NCBI RefSeq assembly: GCF_033439725.1
Contig: NW_026944386.1
Location: 930,001-994,000 of the forward strand
Direction of reading: 5' to 3'
Length of the DNA stretch: 64,000 nucleotides
Source: Neurospora tetraspora
Taxonomy: Eukaryota > Ascomycota > Sordariomycetes > Sordariales > Sordariaceae
Notes under the pieces: generated by a model
What the model saw: the letters and a program-made list of their open reading frames with translations, nothing else
Databases searched by the model: none
Told to the model about the DNA's origin: nothing
Position numbers and translations under genes: made by a program
Shown here: positions 1-11,781 of the stretch, in pieces
Numbering within the stretch: position 1 is the stretch's first letter
How the letters are laid out: each line of letters starts with the position of its first letter

Positions 1-1977
1 TGATCCTCCTGCTTGGTGTAGGGGGACTTTTGTGTAGTCCTCCAAGCACTCACTATATGACTGCAGTCTCTTGTTTCGAAATCTCGCTGATACCTGGATA
101 ATTAAGAGGGGGAGCCCAGCCAGTTTGCGCGATAGGTCAGACAGAGCTTCGGACTCCTTTTCCTTCTCAGATGATGATGGGGTTGACCTCACGTGTGTGA
201 GTTTCCGGAGCAAATCTTTTGTTTCCTTTTCGGCAAGCGGCCTCAAGTTGATACCAGCCTCAATCTCTGTGTCAAAAAAATACTTCGCGTCGGGGTCTCG
301 GCTGGTGATTAGAACTGAGCCGCCTCTGAGTCTGAGCTGATACTTCTCAAGGACCTTCAAGTCATCCGCGTTGTCGAAGATGATAAGCCAGTTGGCTAGA
401 CCAACGGATTCTCCTGACATCTTCGAGGGAGGAGCGAGCCATTTTAGGACAGCCTCTTCGCACGCAACAAGGTCTTGTTCGCCATCTACCAGTCCCAATT
501 GCCGAGAGACACGGGCGAAGTCAGACGTGAGAATAGTAGCTTCATCCGCTCTGAGCCAAAACACAGCGTCGAACCTATTAGCCCGGGAATATGCGTATTC
601 CACAGCTATTTCCGTCTTTCCTATACCGCCAAAGCCGCAAATGGCAAATGAGCGGAGTTGATTCGATTCGGCTGAAGTTGTGTGACGTTGGGGAAGAAGG
701 GCAGCGTCAATTTTGTCTATGATATTCTCTCGTCCCGTGAACCGCTTATTTGCCTGGCGGTCTCCAAGCGAGAAACATGGCAGGCGAGGGATTCCATCTC
801 GTCTCGCAGGTCTACCGGGGAATGTATCGCTGGATCTGACAGGCGATACACCTGATCTTTTGTTAGTCCTATCCTTTAGGAGGTCAAGCGAGATTTATTT
901 TGGATATTTTTCTTTTTCCCTCGATGCGTTTGTTTGACTTACTGCGCCAGTGGCTCTTCCTCTGAGCCTTTTCTTTGACCCTTTTCAGAAGATGGAGACA
1001 CTCTTTGTACAGGTCACTGTCGACTGAACATTTGCAGATATCCCAATGGTTTGAGTTGCTGTACACTTTCTCTTCGTTCGTCGATATTCTTCCCAGTGTT
1101 CCTAGATCCCTGGGGACAATCTGGAATTGGTTAAGTGCACACTGTTAGCCAAAGCAAGTTCGAATTTCAGCAAAAGTTTTCTGGTCGAAGAAACCCGCAA
1201 CAGAAGAATGAGGAAATTGCGTGTTTACATACCACGTAACTCGAATCCTTAACGAACGGGAGAAACCTGCGGCGTTTTACTGTGGGCTTTAACTCATATG
1301 CAGATACTATAGGCATGTTGAGTGGGGTGAATCCCTGGCAGATATCTACTAGGATTTTGATTTCATCTCCCTCGGAGCCCATTTTCGCGGCACCTTTGTC
1401 ATTCGACGTAAAGAGAAAATTGAAGACTTTCCTCACATCTTCTTCTTTCGTTTCTGTGCTAAAATGTGGAGCGCCCAAAAAGACGATCCCGGAAAGAGCA
1501 TCCATCATGTGAGGATATGTTGATCGTTCCTTATGACAAATATGGAGCGCCTACCATATGAAGAGTCAGCATCCAATCCATGAGAGAGTTATACGGCTCC
1601 TCGGTGGGCATGTTATCAGGTTGTCCCAAATGAGTCAACTTGAAGAAAAGGAGAAAGAAAGAAAGAGAGACAGAGAGAGAAGGACCCACCCGTTTCACGA
1701 CAAATCCTCCTGTTCCATGGCAAATGAGGACCACAGGTCGCATCTTTCTCTCGTAGTGATCAAACATGGAGTCCAGAAACACGCGTCCTTCTTTATAGAG
1801 ATACTGGGGGGACACAGAGTTGCCATCGCTGGGATCATATTGATGCTCAAAAATAGCCACGTCGGGCAGGAGGTCATCACAAAGACACTTAAGCCAACCC
1901 CATTCAATGGGCTTGGCTAACCCATAAGCGGGCACGATGATGATGCTGGAAGATCGCATGTTAAAAGAGAATCTCAT
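1..1977 (-). CDS. Fungal NLR (STAND) receptor, alpha/beta-hydrolase plus NB-ARC, truncated by the window edge
   Basis: This looks like a fungal NOD-like receptor, a family tied to non-self recognition and regulated cell death. Exons read 1977-1690, 1529-1233, 1120-943 and 851-1, keeping frame. The N-terminal part resembles a SesB/lipase-like alpha/beta-hydrolase: a nucleophile-elbow-like CHGTGG near residue 89 (Gly-His-Gly-Thr-Gly in place of the usual GxSxG), then SGIVFLGAPHF. A linker leads to an NB-ARC domain with P-loop GFGGIGKTE near residue 323, Walker B LIIFDNADD near 406, an LITSRDPDA sensor motif and a GLPL motif. The repeat domain expected at the C-terminus lies outside the window. 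Start 1977 gives the first in-frame Met before the hydrolase strand. The first intron (1530-1689) is the least certain, because an internal exon may exist there. The lack of a Ser at the elbow suggests binding or altered chemistry, but this is inference. Confidence 0.82.
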
Positions 1978-4900
1978 GAGGGAAAGGCTGCTTCACTCAC
2001 TCCAGTTCCTGGGGTGCCCTTTGCTCCCTCGTGAAGATCCGATGGAGCGTCCTCTGAGGTTTCATTGTAGCCAGCTACAGCTCCAGATGTTTCGGCATGG
2101 ACGACTAAAAAGCCAATGGAACTGATTTTGACAATATCAGGCAAGAGTATTGCTTTAGGCTAGATTTACTCTTGAGCACGAAAATCCGACCGACTGGGAC
2201 AGGAAATTCACGAGTGTGGTATAACGCCAGTCGCAATGACGTTGCCGACCTGACGGGGCATCACTCATGGTGGGCAACAGATGAGTACTAAGACGACTAG
2301 TAGTACAGCCAGAAGGGCACGATGTGTAGGCAGCGAAGGCTAATTCCTGAGACTCAGCAAGGCAAACGTGAAAGGCGGGGTAATAAAACGCATGCATGAA
2401 GTACAGAAATGGTGGTGTGAAGGGAAAACGCAAGCATGTTTTCCGAGATTAAGCTCCGAGATAGATGTAAACGCTACTGGTGCATGCACTGGGCTTCACC
2501 AGCCGTTGGTTGGTCGACAGGTAAGATCGCACGAAAGGATTCTGTGAATCATATTTGAGCTTTTCTGTACTGCTAGTGACAGCTGAAGGAAGTCAAGCTG
2601 TCTGGGGTGAATTCCGTCTCCGGTTGACGATCCTTACAGTGAGGTTGCAGTCCTGCGGAGCCGCGAGATAGGGATACGCGTCAGCCTTGCGTTTGGGTAG
2701 TCAGAAAATGTGGTAAGCGTTGGTTTGAAACCGGCGTGTCGGGGTATGATGAATGAGCCCATGATAAATAGAAGCTTGAAGTGGTGAGCAGCTGTTCCAG
2801 CCTGATCGGGCACGTCTTCAGTCTAGCGATTTGGACTGCATATGCTGGATGCCACCTAAGTCCTAGTGTAAACGCCATTCAGCTGGGGTTGATGTTACCC
2901 CATCGTGCCCATCTCACCTATTCCACCAACGACATCTCTGCACCTGGGCCAACAGATAAAGAAGCGCCCTTGGGGGGATACTGGAGGAGGCTTCCTTTGC
3001 CCTACGAAACACTCACCCATCATTAGGATCCTCATGACGCGCATTTCGCCAGTCACACTCGTGCTGGAACTGATCACATGCAGCCCAGTAGGCAACGAGG
3101 AGGATACCTCGCCAAGGCTACACAGCCAAGCATGACTGATTATTGTTTAGCTCAAAGTGGGTGGGCGCAGCGACTGGGTCGGCTATGGCCAGTTAGGAGG
3201 TTTGGCATGGAGTGCAAGTGATTTGATGATTGGGAGGAAAGCCGCTTGAGCCGTCTTCCCACGCAACCAGCTTCCCGAGTTCAGTCTGAGCTCACCGAAG
3301 CGAAAGGTGCCTGTTCCATCAGGCAAGGAGGCTCTGCGTAGATGCCTAATGTTGCTTCATAGCGGGCCCGAAGGGTGGGCAGGCAGTACGTTAACGGGTA
3401 CCTGACTTTTTGGTGGTGTAGCCTTCTCCCGCAACCCAATATAACAAGTCACCACACTGGTAGCTTTCCTTCCGCAGTAATTTGAAAATGCCAACTGGAA
3501 GTTCACAGTCGTCTTGTCCGTTCAAGAACTCGTTCTCCAGCGCTAGCTGAAAGTGTCCCAACCTCAGCAGTGGTACAAACTAAAGAAGCCAAAAAAACAA
3601 GCTTGATTGAAAAACAGATCGATAACGCAGCTAGTAAGGTGTCTCTCCTGCTATATGTCATGCCTTGGAATGAGCGCGTACTGATTTCCGCACAGCCTGC
3701 TAGATGCCGAACAACAACTTGTCATCCGCAAAGGCTCAGCCCTGGAAGAAAGGATGGATTGCTCGGAACTCGCTAGGCGTGAAAAAGCAGCCCCCAAAGG
3801 GTACAACCCACGGCACCAAAGAAGGCGAGAGGCTCATTCAAGGGGGCCACACATTCGGCATACCTATCAAGATAGTACCCGCTGAGGCTCAGTGAAAGGA
3901 GGAGAAATATCAAGGGAAGCGTCGGTTTGGTGGGAGTGGATCGGAACCGGGAAACAGTTGCGGTGATCTGTGTGTAGCCCTTACTCTTGGCAGTTACAGG
4001 AATGGTCTTGAACTGGAACTTTGCAGAGTCCGTCTTTAGCTTGGAACTTAAGAAGCGCGTATTTCGGACTTTCAGCAGCCACTTGAGGCTCGTACCATAC
4101 AATGCCCTGTTCAGTGGCGCCCAGGAGACAAATGCTCTCGGTCCGATGCTTTCTCATGATGGATGTGTTGTCCCGTTTGTTCGTGTAAGGGGAGAGGCCG
4201 CATGTGGGTATGTTAAGTTCGTCAAGTAATTATCGTCCGATGTGGTGATTCAGATGTTGAGGGAAGAAGAGCGTCGTACAACAGAACTCACGCACACTCG
4301 CTGTATCATCCGAGTCTGCATTTGAGCAGCGTTGTCTCCGTCTCTTGAAGCCCTGACAAGTAATATCACTGGCTGAGCTGGGTGGTGGTGACCGCGTATA
4401 TTCTCGTATTTCCGTCCTGGTACACAGCATCGGATGTCTGAGCATCGCAGGTTTGTGTGAATGTTGGGACGATACAGACAGAAAGAGGCCGAATGTATAG
4501 AGGGCCTCTGAGCCGTCGCCAGACGCTCTCCGGAACTAGTGGTGACTGTGATCAAGGCAGGAAGCAGACGCCAAAAAGCTGGCTACGTCGCAGAAATGTC
4601 GAAGGAGGATAAGACTCGATGGCTTGCCCGCGGTGCTGCTTGATTCGGTCCACAGTGCTCTCCTAGAGGGTCTCCAACATGCTCGCCGCTTCCTCGTGGG
4701 AAAAGCCTGGCGTTTCCACTATAATCGGCGTACTGGATATCGAGACTAGACCCAGCGACCACGCTTGGAGCAGAGGCTACACACGCAAGTGTACGAGGGC
4801 CGCAGGCTGTGATGCTTGTTTGCTTTGCCATTGGAAACCAGGAAGTCGGGATGCTGCCGTCGGACCTGGTCGCCAGTGATGTTAGCGAATGATTGAGGAA

Positions 4901-6182
4901 TGGAGGCTTGCAGCCAGCTGAATACCTACTGCGCAATCAATGATGCGGACATGCGGCCCGTGAAGGAGCGTCATTAGATGGGGCCTGCAAATCCGTTGCA
5001 TACGAGCCTTTCGATCTTGTCATGGTCAAAGAAGCCGTGGTAGGCCATGGGTCGCGGGGACAGACGGTCTCGATGTTTTGGCGAGTGATTCCATCATCAG
5101 GGTGTATCGCAGGCTTTAGGGTTTGACGGTGTGGTAGAAAATGTGTTCCGCTTCAGAAACCCGACTTGACTTCAGTCCGACGAAGCCATCCTTGGGCAGC
5201 ATGTCCACGTTCTCTTTGACGGAAGGCGCTAGGGACTAAAGAAACGAACTGATTTTTATTGTTGTTCGATGAGGTAAGTGCAACCAAGGGAGGTCGTGAA
5301 ACGTACAATACCCAGGCGCTCTTGCGAAGTTGCACAGGCGGGCCCTGCCCGGCTGTTCCTGCAACTAGTCTAGATCTGGAACTTGGGGGAAGGGACGAAG
5401 GCATTGCATTTGGCAGATAGTTACAATAAAGAGGTTTCTCTTTCATAAGGTACGTAACTGACCATTCGACCACCCTCAGTCTTGCATTTAGCGGCGTATT
5501 TGCATTAAAAGGGGCTTGCACCAACAAGGGTCAGTCTGTACCCGTTGGGTAGGTGGTCAGTGCTCTGTCTGTTTCCCCCGGGTTTCCCCTGAAGTCCCTG
5601 ACCGCCTTGCGAACGGGTAATGGCGACAACTTCTCCACTTCGTACCCGTAACCCCATGTCCTTGTTTCAGTGGGATCGCAGCTACGCATACAAGGATCAG
5701 TTAAGTCTTTCTTTCGCTTCAGGCACGACATATTTACCTAAGGTAATGTGACTCTACACTCATGGGCAGGAACGATATACAATCTGAATACCCCCAATGA
5801 ACTCCGCTTCTTATGTGCGGGACCCAGAATGTCCAGACCGTCCCCTGACGGTCGACCGACGGTTGCACAGGTTTAGACGTCTTACTTCTCAGTCAAATAA
5901 TTACCGGTCTACTTTGTAACAGCGGTTTAAGTGTATAAACGGTCGGCCTAGAGGCAGACCGTCGTCTATACGTTTGCCTAGATTTAAGCGGTCGGGGAAC
6001 GGTCGGAAAAAGTTAGACGTCTGAAAATCCTCGGGTCTTAGGGTTCTAATACCACAGCATTTCTTCCACATTACTTTGGGATTTCACGGTCGTATTGGTG
6101 CATTTGGTTCCTTAGTGAGGATATTGATTGATTGATTACCTAAGCACCTTGCCCGGCCTTATTTTCTTGCCCAATTAAGAAA

Positions 6183-6220
<38 letters not shown>

Positions 6221-7064
6221 TAGGCAGTCCATTTACTAAAGTATTGGTTTTGCAATGCTACTTGGTTGTAATTTCCACTTGGAAGATAATGATTTGGTGA
6301 ATGGGCTGTTCGGCTCCTTGATTCTCTAGCTTCTTAGTTCTTTGGTTGAAAAAATGAATGACTTGGTGGTTTTGGTTGAAAGAGGAAAAAGGAAGAAGTG
6401 TGAAGTTTTTTCCCCAATGTTGGCCTTATAGTGGTGGAAGGTGGTTATCGTCGTTCTTGCCTTTTGAGGCCTCTTGCCCGGGCTTCTTGGGAAATGCCCA
6501 AGTTCTCGCCCCCACTCCTAGCTTCTGAAGCGTCTTCCGACCCTTTACTTTTTCTTAGACCGTTGGAAGACTGTCAAATTGCTTAAGCTGCCGGGAAAAA
6601 ACCAGGCCGTTGATTTCTTAGGTGGTCGAAATAGTTAACGGTTTGTAAGCTTGACTATTAACCTTTACAACGGTTTAAATGAAGTAAACCGACTTTCGAC
6701 CGTCTAATACATCTAACGGTAGTAAGACCGCCTAGCAAAATGGCCATGTGCAGCTAAGTTGTGTCCTCCCTTCTGCACGCTTCAAGACCTACCCTCGGCC
6801 CGTCCCCTTTCGCTCCATTGGGATCTCCGACTGAACTTATTGAGGTCTTCACCGCGACGTGCGGGTGCCTGTGTACCATGCTTTACGAACGGCACCTTGC
6901 AGCAGACGTTACCTCGGCGCACAAGTTGATGTCACACCCGACAGCTTAATCCATAAATTTATACCTCACAGCTGGGACCAATTTGTTCATTTTGCAGGTC
7001 TTACATATTTAACCATAGTATCCACCATGTCCCTCCTTGGTCAGTGACGGGACCAAGATCTCGT
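1978..7064. other. Five-kilobase gene-poor stretch
   Basis: I see no recognisable protein gene here; open frames are under 130 codons and show no family motif. The segment 5836-6740 is AT-richer and carries many scattered copies of GACGGTCG/CGACCGTC and CGGTTTAA on both strands near its two edges, as an old inverted-repeat element might, but I could not align convincing ends. A GA microsatellite sits inside it. Confidence 0.4.
6184..6217 (+). repeat. GA dinucleotide microsatellite
   Basis: A run of GA repeats, lightly interrupted at both ends, lies in non-coding DNA. Confidence 0.9.
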
Positions 7065-8195
7065 TCAAACAGTCTGATGATGGGGCTTGGAAACATCCCC
7101 GACAACCGGCGGGTACTCATCGAGGTCGGCATAGAAAACGAAGCATCGACAGTCGAGACTTTCCCTTCGCTCTCCCTTTTTCGACTTGGGATTCAAGAAC
7201 CCAGAGTGGCAGCAACCACGAACTGGCGCTGAAAGATCACTGTCAGTGCTCTTAAAGATGAATGCCTCCCACGTGTTATGATCTGGCAGATAGTACCACT
7301 CGGACGCTGGGTTGTGGTAGACCTGCATGTTTTCGGTGTAAAAGTTGTCAAACACCACGTCGCTCGCCACCGTGTCCTTCTCAAAGTCGAGCGTTCGAGC
7401 GTCACACAGGCCAAGGGGCCAGTCGTTGAGCGGACCTCGAATCGGCTTCCAGACACTGGTATTCATCAGCCTGAGTTGAACCTGTGGCTAAGGGAACAGG
7501 GCGGGTTTCCTACTTCACAACTTGCCAGCGGCCTTTTAGCACTTCCTCGGCGCGGTCACCAAAAAGAACCCTGATCATCCGTTCTCCTTCCTCCGGGGTA
7601 AAATCTACGATAGTGTCAGTATCACGATGTTTCGTCACTGACGGAGTGCTTCAACATCGGAGGAGAGCAGGAAAACAAACCAATGTGGGCCAGTGAGGTA
7701 GGTTGATCATACTGGTATTCCTCTCCAGTCGAGAACGGGAACGACTCGTGTCGTTTCCTGAGCTAATACTCTCACAGGTGTGAACAAGTGCTCTCAGAAG
7801 AGTTAAATTCATCGTACCGAGACTCAGAAACTCACCGCGTAGTCCAACACATGAACGTGTTTCGCTCCAAGCTCTTTCTTCAAAGCTTCTTTTACCTCTT
7901 GTACATACACCTTCTGGACCAGCTCCTCCTTCCAGAAATCGTCGGGTGTCAAGTTTGAATGAAGCTGGATCATCTGGAAACCGCATTCTTCCATGCGGAA
8001 AGGGCCAGCACCTGGTTCCCTCATGCTCTTCACCTCAATCGGATGAGGGATCTTTTTGAGGTTATTTTGCGGAATCTCATCGTCCGGTTCGTATCGCATG
8101 CTGTATGGCTTTTCGGTCTCGTACAGTGGATCACGGTCAAGGTACCACATGGAAGACCTCACGGTGCTCCCATCTCGATCCTGTTCGTTCATCAT
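7065..8195 (-). CDS. CmcJ/AsaB/GA4-desaturase-like family protein, 312 aa, four exons
   Basis: Exons 8195-7832, 7758-7681, 7604-7514 and 7470-7065 join in frame to 312 codons plus stop, close to the usual family size. Family landmarks in order are: WYLDRDPLYETEKPYSMRY near the N-terminus, LDYAV before intron 1, FPFSTGEEYQYDQPTSLAHI in exon 2, RAEEVLKGRWQVV in exon 3, WKPIRGPLNDWPLGLCDA, then ENMQVYHNPASEWYYLPDH and EAFIFKSTDSD. This group is usually annotated as hydroxylase/desaturase AsaB or 7alpha-cephem-methoxylase-like and often sits in secondary-metabolite clusters; the exact reaction of this member is unknown. Intron 3 is only 43 bp, and intron 1 uses donor GTTTCT in preference to a nearby GTGAGT because only that choice keeps both conserved blocks in one frame. 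No other biosynthetic gene is adjacent. Confidence 0.85.
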
Positions 8196-9804
8196 GTTAG
8201 GGACATCTGGACATGGCTCATCGGCTTCATAGGCGACAGGGTGAGAACCTCAATCATCTTTCCAGTTGGAATAGTGTCCCGATGCTGATTTGGGGTTTTT
8301 AGAGTTGCTGTGATATTGAGAGGCTGATATCCGGTCTCGTGCGCTGTGGTTCTGGATACACCCGAAGGATCCTTGACGAAGAAGTGAGAAATTCAGGTGG
8401 AACTAACTTGAGGCCGACGTTGAAGCCTTCCGACGCCAACTCTCGAACTTCGTTGTGCCTACATCGTCCCAATGACCACCCGATTCATCTTCGTCGGGCA
8501 TCAACTACCCGCCATCCTCGAGTAATCTGGAGCTTTGCCAAGCGATTAACTTGGTGTCGTTGCGTACGTTACTGCGACCTGAGAAGCACAAAAGACTACT
8601 TATCAGGCAATCCAATGAAATACCAATTGGTTAAGATCGTATTCCCGTCTTTCTTCATTTGGTCATCACATACTCGACGCTCACCGGCTTGAGGTAGTTG
8701 CAAGGGCAAGAGCTGGATCACAGTATGTCTCAGCCCAACATGTCGGGGAGAAAGGGAGAAGTAAGCCCCTCAGACATTCAGCTTCAGCTGGTCTAGCTTG
8801 GGTGATTTCCTTCTACGATAATTCCGACATGTCTTCGCTGGGTTAACTGCGTTCAATGGAACTCTAATATCATCCTTCATCAGTCGGGTAGCCATGCAAA
8901 TGCAGACACTACCGGATTGACCAGCTTTGATGGAGATTGTGTTGGATTATCCCTTCCCGCGTTGTCGTTAAGGTCTTGATACCTAAGCCATAAGTAGCAC
9001 TCCAGCCAAGCTTTCTTTGGTTTACTGTGAATTGCCAACCTTGTGATAATCTTCGGAGGTGAGCAGATCGTGACAACTTCATGATGGGAAGTGGGCAACC
9101 GAATACTCGTTAGGACTTCAAAAACAACCGTCTGACTAGTTGGTTTAACTGACGAATATTCGAGGCAGATAAGACAGCGGTCAGAAAGCTTTCGATTATC
9201 ACGCCCCGATCAGGAGACCGACGAGCCCAGTTGGAGATCACCAACAACTTCAACCTCCCAATCTTCTAAATGCTGCTGAGCTGGAAAGGCTCTTTAAATG
9301 CTTTGAGCCTATCATGGCCATGTCAATCAGGTGATCAGGTAAGGGGAAGAGGAAGCTACTTCCAGGACAGTAAAAAAGAGCGAGTTTGCTAGGGCTCACC
9401 GCTGTCAATCATCTCCTATATCTTGCTCTAGTGGCTGATGGGCGTTGGCGGGCGTTGGCTGCGGTCCTAAAGAAGCAAAGTAAAACCAAGTCAGGCCTCG
9501 AGCTGCAAGATCACCACATCAACATTGTAAGAGCCAATTCTTTACGACTTTGGGTTGTTCAGATAACGAATTGTGGAGGGGCAGCGGGATATTGCTGAGT
9601 TTAAATGGGATTCGATTCGTTCCTGCTGTTCGCCCTACAAGTACAGATGGAAGTGAGAGTGGTGGGGTAAAGTGTGTGTTGCGTTGCATGCAGGATCGGG
9701 CTGCGTTGTACTTATGTATTAGTCACCCAAGTGGGGGAGAAAGGAAACCATTCTCCGCGAGAATGGCTCTGACACTGGATACTTGGGGGTTGGCTGGGCG
9801 GCTT
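8196..9804. other. Intergenic, nothing recognised
   Basis: This interval is the upstream region of the CmcJ-like gene and beyond. Open frames such as 8339-8692 plus show no family resemblance, and no repeat structure stands out until the element that follows. Confidence 0.4.
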
Positions 9805-10375
9805 GGGAACCTTTTGTCAACCCCCTCTCATAAAAGAGGGGGAAATTTTTGTCTGGAACAAACTTTTAATTTGGGACATCTGAAATACTAGCGTGCACCA
9901 TAGAAAAATGTTAGTGGGAAGATGCAATAACTATTCAACTACACCACTATTTTTTAAAAATCTGTCAAAATTTGGGGAGAATAAGAAGGCTCTAATGAAG
10001 GTGTTGCCAAATTTGCATCAAATTTGGTCGTTCGATGTGCATACCTTTTGATCGTTGAAGCGTGGTTTAGCTCGGCGGTTTCGCGACACCAAAAATGACG
10101 ATATTTGGTGTTGATACAAAGTCTAGAAGCTATCGTTCGCCCAATTTAGAAGATGATTTTTTACAACTTTGAAGGAGCCTTTCTTATATCCTTTTCTTAC
10201 TTCCTAATTTTTGCTAGAATTTTAGAAAATTGGTGGATGTGGTTATTATTGTTGCATCTTTCCCACTAACAATTTTCGATGGTGCATCCTAACATTTCAG
10301 ATTGTCCCAGATTAAAAGTTTGTCCCAGATAAAAATTTCCCCCTCTTTTATGAGAGGGGGTTGAGGAAAGGTCCC
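9805..10375. mobile_element. MITE-like non-autonomous element with long terminal inverted repeats and hairpin ends
   Basis: The two ends are inverted copies of each other for about 110-120 bp (9818-9930 against 10250-10363) with a few differences. Outer flanks GGGAACCTTTTGTC and the complement of the right side are also similar, so the true ends may be near 9805 and 10375. Each end carries its own small palindrome, CCCCCTCT / AGAGGGGG, separated by 6 bases, next to the tip. Just inside lie two spaced copies of an ATCTGGGACA-like motif. The middle is non-coding. I could not find a clear target-site duplication, so superfamily assignment is open. Confidence 0.75.
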
Positions 10376-11781
10376 ACCACTAAACCGCACCACAACCCCC
10401 AAGTATTCCTTGAGAGTTTTGACAAGAGGATCGACTCTTGTACGGTGGAAGGGAAGAAAGGCGAAACACCCCGCATGGCAGGGACACTACAAATTTCGAA
10501 ATTACCCGCAAAAACGGCCGTAATATATGACAGCTGCCATGGGTGGATATATGAGTGCGCTGAGGAAAGGTATGGGTGTGCCCAGGTTTTCTCTCTTTTT
10601 TCTTTTGGTTTCTCCCGCAGATATATTCGTTGTCATTCCATTTGTTGCGCAACATATCAAGTAAGCCTCATAGCATGCCCTCTCCCGTCCCGACGAGTCA
10701 CTTCTGTTCGCAATTGGGTTACTGTATTGTACGGGAATCACCGTATACCTTATCATTGGCCGAAATTCAATCCGGACCTGACCCGCCGTATGTCATTGAC
10801 CGAAATCGCAGTTGCCCGGGGTTTCACGAGGGAGTTTGCATGCCTACCCGATCAGTTACAGTAAAATAAAAACCTGGTATGTAAAGGGGGGGGAGGCTCT
10901 CAAACTTTGAAGTAAGGGGTTGAATGCGATACTCGTCAAGACTTGAAACGCCACTTGAACAGGCAAAACTAGTTGAGACAATGACGGTATGAGATCTAGA
11001 GTGCTATCCCTTTATATTATGCGCAGTAGTTGAGTACTTCTACTTATATTAGAATCGGTGTCTTCCAGTCTAGGAATGGCGTATTGTACTTGGACCCCTA
11101 CTCACCGCAAGCCGGGAGATGGCATGCAAGTGACAGCTAGGATCGCGCATATCATCCCACCATGGAGCCTAGCTCCTGCATATAGAACAAAAGCGGTTTG
11201 GACGAGTACTATGGCAGAAGCGGTGGGAGAAAAAGCGAGTGCGAGAAGGGGGGCAGTTTTTTTCCTCATCAATCCCACCGAGGTACCGATTTCCGACACT
11301 CTGGCCTTTTTGTCCACTCCACGTGTGCTTTCTCTCTTACAGCGTCATATTGTGTTTTTCATGATCCCGTATTGTTGTTTATCTGTTGATATTCGATGGT
11401 GAAGTCCAACACAGTCTTGCAGCGCCTGTCAAAAATTTGCAACTCAGTGTTTTCTCAGCCGAACGACCGACATTGGACCGAACAACCCCAGTCTTTCTAT
11501 CGACATTCTTTGGCACTCGAAGAACAACAGTCAAATATTTCGCGAAACACCCGGTTTAATACCCACTGAAGACGATCAGTGCGTGAAGGATTGACCCACA
11601 AACTGTATGCGCATTGCAGAGATACAATATTCCATACCTAACCACTCCACGCACATCGCCTCCCGTCCAAATATGGGTTCTACAACGGCTAAGAAGCCGA
11701 AAAGAATTAGCGACGCTCACTAACATCCGTAAAAACAGTTACTTTTTACTCGAATAACCGGCAATTGTTCTCTCACTCAAG
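10376..11781. other. Intergenic, nothing recognised
   Basis: A 167-codon plus-strand frame at 10361-10864 overlaps the right tip of the MITE and has no family resemblance. The last 300 bases are probably the promoter of the amidase gene, but no core element is distinctive. Confidence 0.35.

Noticed and set aside
1558-1920. Plus-strand frame opposite the NLR first exon
   Set aside because: Its Lys/Glu/Arg-rich part is the reverse complement of the pyrimidine tract of an NLR intron.
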